A stretch of 64,000 bases of DNA. It comes from Magnaporthiopsis rhizophila. Taxonomy: Eukaryota; Ascomycota; Sordariomycetes; Magnaporthales; Magnaporthaceae. This document shows, one piece after another, positions 59,441-64,000 of this stretch. The position numbers and the translations under genes were made by a program. Below the pieces are notes generated by a model, which ran no database searches, was not told the DNA's origin, and saw only the letters and a list, made by a program, of their open reading frames with translations. Where the stretch lies: positions 62,001-126,000 of the forward strand of contig PYSS01000010.1 of the NCBI GenBank assembly GCA_003049465.1, given 5' to 3'. Position 1 is the first letter of the stretch, and every line of letters begins with the position of its first letter.

Positions 59441-62248
59441 TCACAAATCAATGGCCTCTGGCACCAGCTGCAGATTCTCAATGGCCGCACATCCATACAG
59501 CCCCAAATCGTTGGAGCTCATCCACGGCGCCTCGTCCGCAGGGCCGACAAAGTCCGTAGTATTGATCCTGTTCGTCGCCCACGGCAGGCCTGGCGTGAGG
59601 CCGTCCTTGCGCAGGAACTCGTCCCACGCCCTCTTCGCCAGCGCCGTGCCGTTGCCCTCACTTCCTAGCCGCTTCGCCGCATACGCCGTCAGCCGCGAGT
59701 GGCCCTGCCGCAGACTCACCCCCGAAAACGCCGCCCCGTAGCGAGCCGCCTGCTGCGCCCCGGACGCGCCGTAATAAACGCAATAGTCGAGCCAGGCGGC
59801 GTCGAAGCCAGCAGGCAGCGCGTCGCCGCCGCCAAAGTGCTCCGTGATCTCGTGCACCACCTCGACGAGACCGAACATGGCCGACAGGTGCGAGATGCCA
59901 ACCACCCCACCGTTGCCCTCGTCGCCCGGCGGCGGGCCCAGGTCGCCCGTCAGCGTGTTGTACGTCGCCGATCCCGTCACGAAGCCGTTTTTGAGTTTCG
60001 CGATGCCCGCCATGGTGCGCGTGAGCTTGTCCAGCGCCTCGTTGTACCGCCGCCCGCGTCGCTCCACCTCGATCAGCCACCCCGCCGCCAGCGCGCCCCA
60101 GTCCGTCCCCAGACCGATGTCGGCCGCCGCAGGAGACGGCTTGAACCCGTCGTTGCGCACTTTGCGCCGCGCGTCCAGGAAGCCAAACGTGGTGTCCGCA
60201 TCCAGCGTCTCCTCCATCAGCTCACCCACGCGCTCGTCGCCGCCCGAGACAAAGTAAAAGTACTTGCGGTACTGCGGCGTCGAAATGCGCGCCTGCTTGG
60301 CGCTGTCGCTCCAGTGCTGCACCCCGTGCCGCGTCCCCAGCCCTTTCCACTTGCCGACATGGTACACATCCACCTCGCCCGTGTGCCGCGTCTGCGCCTC
60401 GGCGAAGCGGTACACATCGGCCCGCCCGGTCCGCAGAAACAGCTGCCAGAAGAAGAGGTCGGGCGACAGCTCCGAGTTGTCCCAGCCGTAGCCGCCCACG
60501 TCGTACCGCCACGTGTGTCGGTCCACGTCGTACGTATGCATAAAGTCGCCGTGGTCCAGGAACCCGTACCATCGCCGCTGCTCGACCTGGCCTTCGTACA
60601 GCTTGAAAAGGACGTCGAGGTTGCGCTCGATAGCAGCGGCCGTCGGGGAAGTGGTCCTGCCAGGCAGCGACCAGTACGTGCCGACCGCCCCGGATGCGTG
60701 ATATGTCTCTGGAGAGGCCGTCAGGACAGGCGGGTTCTCGATGTGGCCGGCCAACTCCGAGAGAAACTGTCGCGAAGGGGTCTGACTGAACGGAAACACA
60801 AAGACCTCGTTTGTCCTCGCGATCCCATACGGCGTGTCGAAGCCCTCCTCCCAGTCCTCGTATGTGATCTCGAGGGCGTCCAGCTGATCCTTGTACGTCT
60901 TCTGCCCGAGTCCGTCGTGGAAGGGCCTAAGATCCAGCGGCTGGGCCTCTGGGCTGTAGATCCACAGCGTCAGCTCTCCCGTGTCGTTGGCGGCATTCCT
61001 GATATCGAGCCCTGTGGGGTGTCGCTTCCAGAAGTGCCGCAGCCCAACCGCCAGCCCTCCCTTGGTTACGCCGCCCAGATACGCTATGCCGCCCGACCTT
61101 GTGCCACCAGTGCTGTGCACCCAGGCCTGGCCCGCCTTGGTCCGCTTCTTGATGCTGAAGCCGTCAGGCGTGAGCTGCGTCAGGCTGAAGTCATTAAAGC
61201 TCGGGACCCAGTGCAGCCGCGTCGTCACCCTCGTGTCCCAGGTGCTCTCGTCGGGCGTCTTGCGCCCGTCAAACTGCGCCTGCCTGACCGCCAGCCCCGG
61301 GTCGCGGCGCAGCCCCGTGATGCCTCTGACGGCCTCGCTGAAGAGCCCGCCGTCGACGCCTGAGAGGCGCACGTGCCGGTCGTACAGCTGCTCGCCGGCC
61401 AGAGGCACGTCGAAGCGGATGCCCACGCCCGCGATGAAGTCCCTCTGCGCGTCGCCGTCGTAGATGATGCTATGCACGATGCGCAACGACTCGGCCCCTG
61501 TGTACAGGTAGAAGCGCAGCACAAAGGGAAGCCAGGCGCCATGGGCCGTGCTGCTGCTCGATGCTGTCTGCTGATGTCTGCCCCGGACGGTGACGAGCGC
61601 CCGTACCGACGACTGCTCGCTCACCGTCACGTTGTCGATGCTGCCGTCGAAGCTGTAGTGCTCGATCACCGGGCCACCGCTCCCGGCTGCCTCGTCGGCG
61701 ACGCCCGACTGCGAGTGCAGGACGAGCCTGCCGTTCTGCCCGACTATCTTTCCGCCTGCTGTCGCAATAGACTTGACGAGAATGCTGCCCTGTTTGGCAA
61801 ACGACACCGAGATCTTGCCCGTGTCCACCGTCACTTCGGTTTCGCTGTTAGACTTGACCAGGCTCGATTTGGAGTTGCCATCAAGGTCGCGCTGGGTAGA
61901 GTTTCCCGGCGGGGACGTCCCCGTAACGGTGGTCGCGACGATCGTGTATTCGGACGCAGGCTTCTGAGTAGCAGGTACAGCGTGTCCCGTCCACTTGATG
62001 GACCCGTCAGGCCAGTAGGCCGTTACCCAGGATTGGATGTCGCCGCCGTCGGACGTCGTGAACCGGGTCTGGCCGGGCCGTTGCTTTCCGCGGGACCAGG
62101 GGAGCCCGAACGTGACTCCAGAATGGTGTGCCGGCGCCGTGCCGCCCAGCCAGCCGACCTTGACGCTCTCAGTGGTCGTGTTGGCCACTTGCGCGGACGC
62201 CAGGAGGCCGGCGACGGCGGTCAGGCAGATGGCCGCCCTTGGTATCAT
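59441..62248 (-). CDS. Exo-rhamnogalacturonan lyase-like protein (PL26 / PcRGLX family)
   Basis: Single exon, 935 residues. A signal peptide is visible (PRAAICLTAVAGLLASAQVA), so the product is secreted. The sequence and length match the fungal PcRGLX family (first described in Penicillium), which removes unsaturated galacturonosyl-rhamnose units from the end of rhamnogalacturonan I. Recognisable parts are the N-terminal beta-rich region (GWLGGTAPAHHSGVTFGLPW, SIKWTGHAVPA), the central RRWYGFLDHGDFMHTYDVDRHTWRYDVGGYGWDNSE, and the alpha-barrel-like C-terminal third (RHTGEVDVYHVGKWKGLGTRHG, NGGVVGISHLSAMFG). Several N-glycosylation sites occur. No intron or lesion is seen. It adds pectin side-chain backbone degradation to the neighbouring LPMO's cellulose attack. 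Catalytic residues are not assigned here. Confidence 0.9.
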   Translation of the reverse strand: MIPRAAICLTAVAGLLASAQVANTTTESVKVGWLGGTAPAHHSGVTFGLPWSRGKQRPGQTRFTTSDGGDIQSWVTAYWPDGSIKWTGHAVPATQKPASEYTIVATTVTGTSPPGNSTQRDLDGNSKSSLVKSNSETEVTVDTGKISVSFAKQGSILVKSIATAGGKIVGQNGRLVLHSQSGVADEAAGSGGPVIEHYSFDGSIDNVTVSEQSSVRALVTVRGRHQQTASSSSTAHGAWLPFVLRFYLYTGAESLRIVHSIIYDGDAQRDFIAGVGIRFDVPLAGEQLYDRHVRLSGVDGGLFSEAVRGITGLRRDPGLAVRQAQFDGRKTPDESTWDTRVTTRLHWVPSFNDFSLTQLTPDGFSIKKRTKAGQAWVHSTGGTRSGGIAYLGGVTKGGLAVGLRHFWKRHPTGLDIRNAANDTGELTLWIYSPEAQPLDLRPFHDGLGQKTYKDQLDALEITYEDWEEGFDTPYGIARTNEVFVFPFSQTPSRQFLSELAGHIENPPVLTASPETYHASGAVGTYWSLPGRTTSPTAAAIERNLDVLFKLYEGQVEQRRWYGFLDHGDFMHTYDVDRHTWRYDVGGYGWDNSELSPDLFFWQLFLRTGRADVYRFAEAQTRHTGEVDVYHVGKWKGLGTRHGVQHWSDSAKQARISTPQYRKYFYFVSGGDERVGELMEETLDADTTFGFLDARRKVRNDGFKPSPAAADIGLGTDWGALAAGWLIEVERRGRRYNEALDKLTRTMAGIAKLKNGFVTGSATYNTLTGDLGPPPGDEGNGGVVGISHLSAMFGLVEVVHEITEHFGGGDALPAGFDAAWLDYCVYYGASGAQQAARYGAAFSGVSLRQGHSRLTAYAAKRLGSEGNGTALAKRAWDEFLRKDGLTPGLPWATNRINTTDFVGPADEAPWMSSNDLGLYGCAAIENLQLVPEAIDL

Positions 62249-63185
62249 TGTGGCCTAGGGAAGTGACCAGACAGCGAACGTCTGGCCTGCGCAGCTCAAT
62301 ACTCATAGGGCGCGAGCTTGGCAAAAGACAGCCCGTGGCGGTGAGGAGCATACGCGGCGCGAGCCCACGTTATATCTCCCGAGAGAGCACAACCACGAAA
62401 GAAAAGGGGTCTCGCCTGCCGTCCCCGCACCGACGGCAACCATGACAGCGCCATTGCAATCTAGGGGCCGAGTCATCATCGCTGTACCATGACGGCGTCC
62501 TGCGATGTCGTATTCGCGTGGGCCCTTCTCTCCTGATCGGCCAATTTTGCCGGTGGTATCGAAATTGGATACCGCGCGGGGGGCACCCCAATCTCCGCAT
62601 CAACCCTATGGATAGCGTCACGCCGCCCATGCGGGGGTTTCTCGGGTCCCGGCTAGCACTCCTCCGAGCGCCCGAGAAGCGCTGATAGCCATCTCGGTAG
62701 GGCATTTTTGCCCCAATCAGCTGCGCTGCCGTCTATTTCCCATCATTTTGCTCCCAGCAGAGGACCCGGGCGATCGAGACGAGTCAAACGAAGTCGGTCC
62801 CTGAAATTGCGAATTCTCTGGAGCACGTGCCTGCTGCCTGGCCAAGGTCTAGTTCATTCTTCTGCCGCAACCCGTGAAGCCATTCGCAGAGACAAAGAGC
62901 TTATGCCGCTGCAGACCTGGCCTTTGTATCAGCGCAATATCCGGCACACAATGTCGGCGACACCCGCACCTCGCCGTCTTTGTTTCCTTGTTTGTGAGCG
63001 CCACGCACGAATAGTCTCGAAACTGCCCGTAAACAGGCGTATAAATCAGCAGCGACTACAGAACCTCCCGTTCATTCCTGATATTTTCGGTCATGATACC
63101 CCCTCGTTATAAAGCACCGACATCGAACCGACTGCATAGGTAAGCAAACCCAGTCCAAAAACCACATAGCTAACCAGCAGCAACG
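62249..63185. other. Divergent promoter region between PL26 gene and ankyrin-CaaX gene
   Basis: 937 bp. TATAAAT at 63040-63046 and TTATAAA at about 63107-63113 precede the ankyrin gene. A GTAAGC (63140) to CAG (63180) pair could be a very short 41-nt 5'-UTR intron. No other gene is seen. Confidence 0.45.
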
Positions 63186-63773
63186 ATGCCGCGCCCGGGT
63201 CTTCCCGCCATCGGCCGGGACGAGGTCGACAAGATCATCTCTCTTTGCCGTGGCAAAAAAGCCGACCCCATCAACAAGGAGATGTTCATTCTATCCAACC
63301 GCTGGAAGTTGAGGCCCCACACCGACTCCGATCTGTACAAGGCCGCGCTCTATCCCATCCGGGACCAGAATTCCGTCTCGGCCCTGTTCCACGCCGTGGG
63401 TTCGGGCAGCCTCGAGGTGGTCAAGGCCCTCGTGGAGAGGTGGGGTTTCGACGTCGACGCCCTGGACGCGACGACTGGCCAAACGGCGCTTATGCACGCC
63501 GTCGCCAGGCGGAAGAGCCTGGACATGATCGAGTTCCTGGCTGAGCACACGGCCAACCTGAACAAGGCGGACCTGCGCGGGTACAAGGCCGTAGAAATCG
63601 CCGCCGGGAACGCCGACCCCAAGCTCGTCAACTGGTTCCTGACGAAAGGCGCCGCGATCCAGGCCAAGCGGCAACCGGACCGGACCGAGGAGGAGATCCG
63701 GACTCAGTGGCAGGAGCAGGCTTTGCCCATCCTTGGGAGGGCCAAGCCGCACTGTGAGTGTAACGTCATGTAA
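63186..63773 (+). CDS. Small ankyrin-repeat protein with C-terminal CaaX-like motif
   Basis: Single exon, 195 residues. About three ankyrin repeats are visible: SVSALFHAVGSGSLEVVKAL, TGQTALMHAVARRKSLDMIE and LRGYKAVEIAAGNADPKLV. The N-terminal 60 residues are basic and not recognised. The protein ends in CECNVM, which fits a CaaX box (Cys followed by three residues ending in Met, usually farnesylated), with a second Cys two residues earlier that could be palmitoylated. Membrane attachment is therefore inferred. There is no signal peptide. It could act as a membrane-tethered scaffold; no partner is indicated. It is unrelated in sequence to the large STAND protein beyond sharing the ankyrin fold. 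Confidence 0.8.
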   Translation: MPRPGLPAIGRDEVDKIISLCRGKKADPINKEMFILSNRWKLRPHTDSDLYKAALYPIRDQNSVSALFHAVGSGSLEVVKALVERWGFDVDALDATTGQTALMHAVARRKSLDMIEFLAEHTANLNKADLRGYKAVEIAAGNADPKLVNWFLTKGAAIQAKRQPDRTEEEIRTQWQEQALPILGRAKPHCECNVM

Positions 63774-64000
63774 GATCCACTTTTGGATGAGCACTGTTGG
63801 GACAGCCGGGGTAATTTCGAATGACTGATGACTGTCACGCAGCAATCTGCTTGCCTTGATGATGACACTGCCAATACTGCTGGGCTTTGGATACGGTCTG
63901 TGCCAAATAAAATAACAAAAATATTGAGCCGAGAAATATGACTCCAAAGACGTTTGTCTGTATTGATTGCCAATGGTGTCCCTGATTTGTCCGTAACGAC

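Noticed and set aside
59699..61363. 554-codon open frame on the plus strand
   Set aside because: It lies wholly antisense to the well-supported PL26 gene and has the Arg/Val/Gln-rich look of a GC-rich shadow frame.

Overview
This window looks like nuclear DNA of a filamentous ascomycete (Pezizomycotina, probably a sordariomycete). Genes carry short GT-AG introns of about 55-110 nt with CTAAC-type branch sites. Coding DNA is GC-rich, and intergenic DNA holds long A/T homopolymers. The families present are typical moulds' families: an AA9 lytic polysaccharide monooxygenase, a PL26-type exo-rhamnogalacturonan lyase, a rhodopsin-fold (PTH11-like) receptor, a fungal aromatic-acid-exporter-like protein and a NACHT-ankyrin STAND protein. 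Species cannot be fixed from the sequence alone. Gene models below were spliced by hand from donor, branch and acceptor signals and reading-frame continuity.

Layout. 1-1.2 kb: degraded hypothetical gene (one stop codon, one frameshift). 1.5-3.9 kb: convergent short-chain dehydrogenase (+) and pyridoxal-reductase-like aldo/keto reductase (-). 4.9-6.5 kb: TAP-like alpha/beta hydrolase (+). 6.7-10.8 kb: large ArAE/FUSC membrane protein (-). 12.35-14.86 kb: secreted, probably GPI-anchored S41-family peptidase (+). 18.25-20.06 kb: anion:cation symporter MFS transporter (+). 21.5 kb: tRNA-Trp(CCA) (-). 22.3-23.8 kb: cytochrome P450 pseudogene (-). 27.3-30.5 kb: arrestin-domain adaptor (+) with a GC-AG intron. 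31.1-32.7 kb: secreted M28 aminopeptidase (-). 33.5-37.5 kb: C2H2 zinc-finger transcription factor of the AmdX/Adr1 type (-). 37.5-47.9 kb: about 10 kb with no recognisable gene, containing a 27-N assembly gap, a (GA)36 microsatellite beside a 20-bp palindrome, and a G-quadruplex motif. 47.9-54.7 kb: one very large four-exon gene for a 2,183-residue Helo-like/NACHT/ankyrin STAND protein (-). 55.2-62.2 kb: AA9 LPMO, seven-helix receptor and exo-rhamnogalacturonan lyase, all on the minus strand. 63.2-63.8 kb: small ankyrin protein ending in a CaaX-like box (+).

How they fit together. Much of the window encodes secreted or surface functions of a plant-biomass saprotroph or plant associate: three peptidases, two polysaccharide-degrading enzymes, two transporter-like proteins, a receptor and an arrestin that would control permease endocytosis. 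The most unusual locus is the giant STAND receptor-like gene next to the empty 10 kb stretch.
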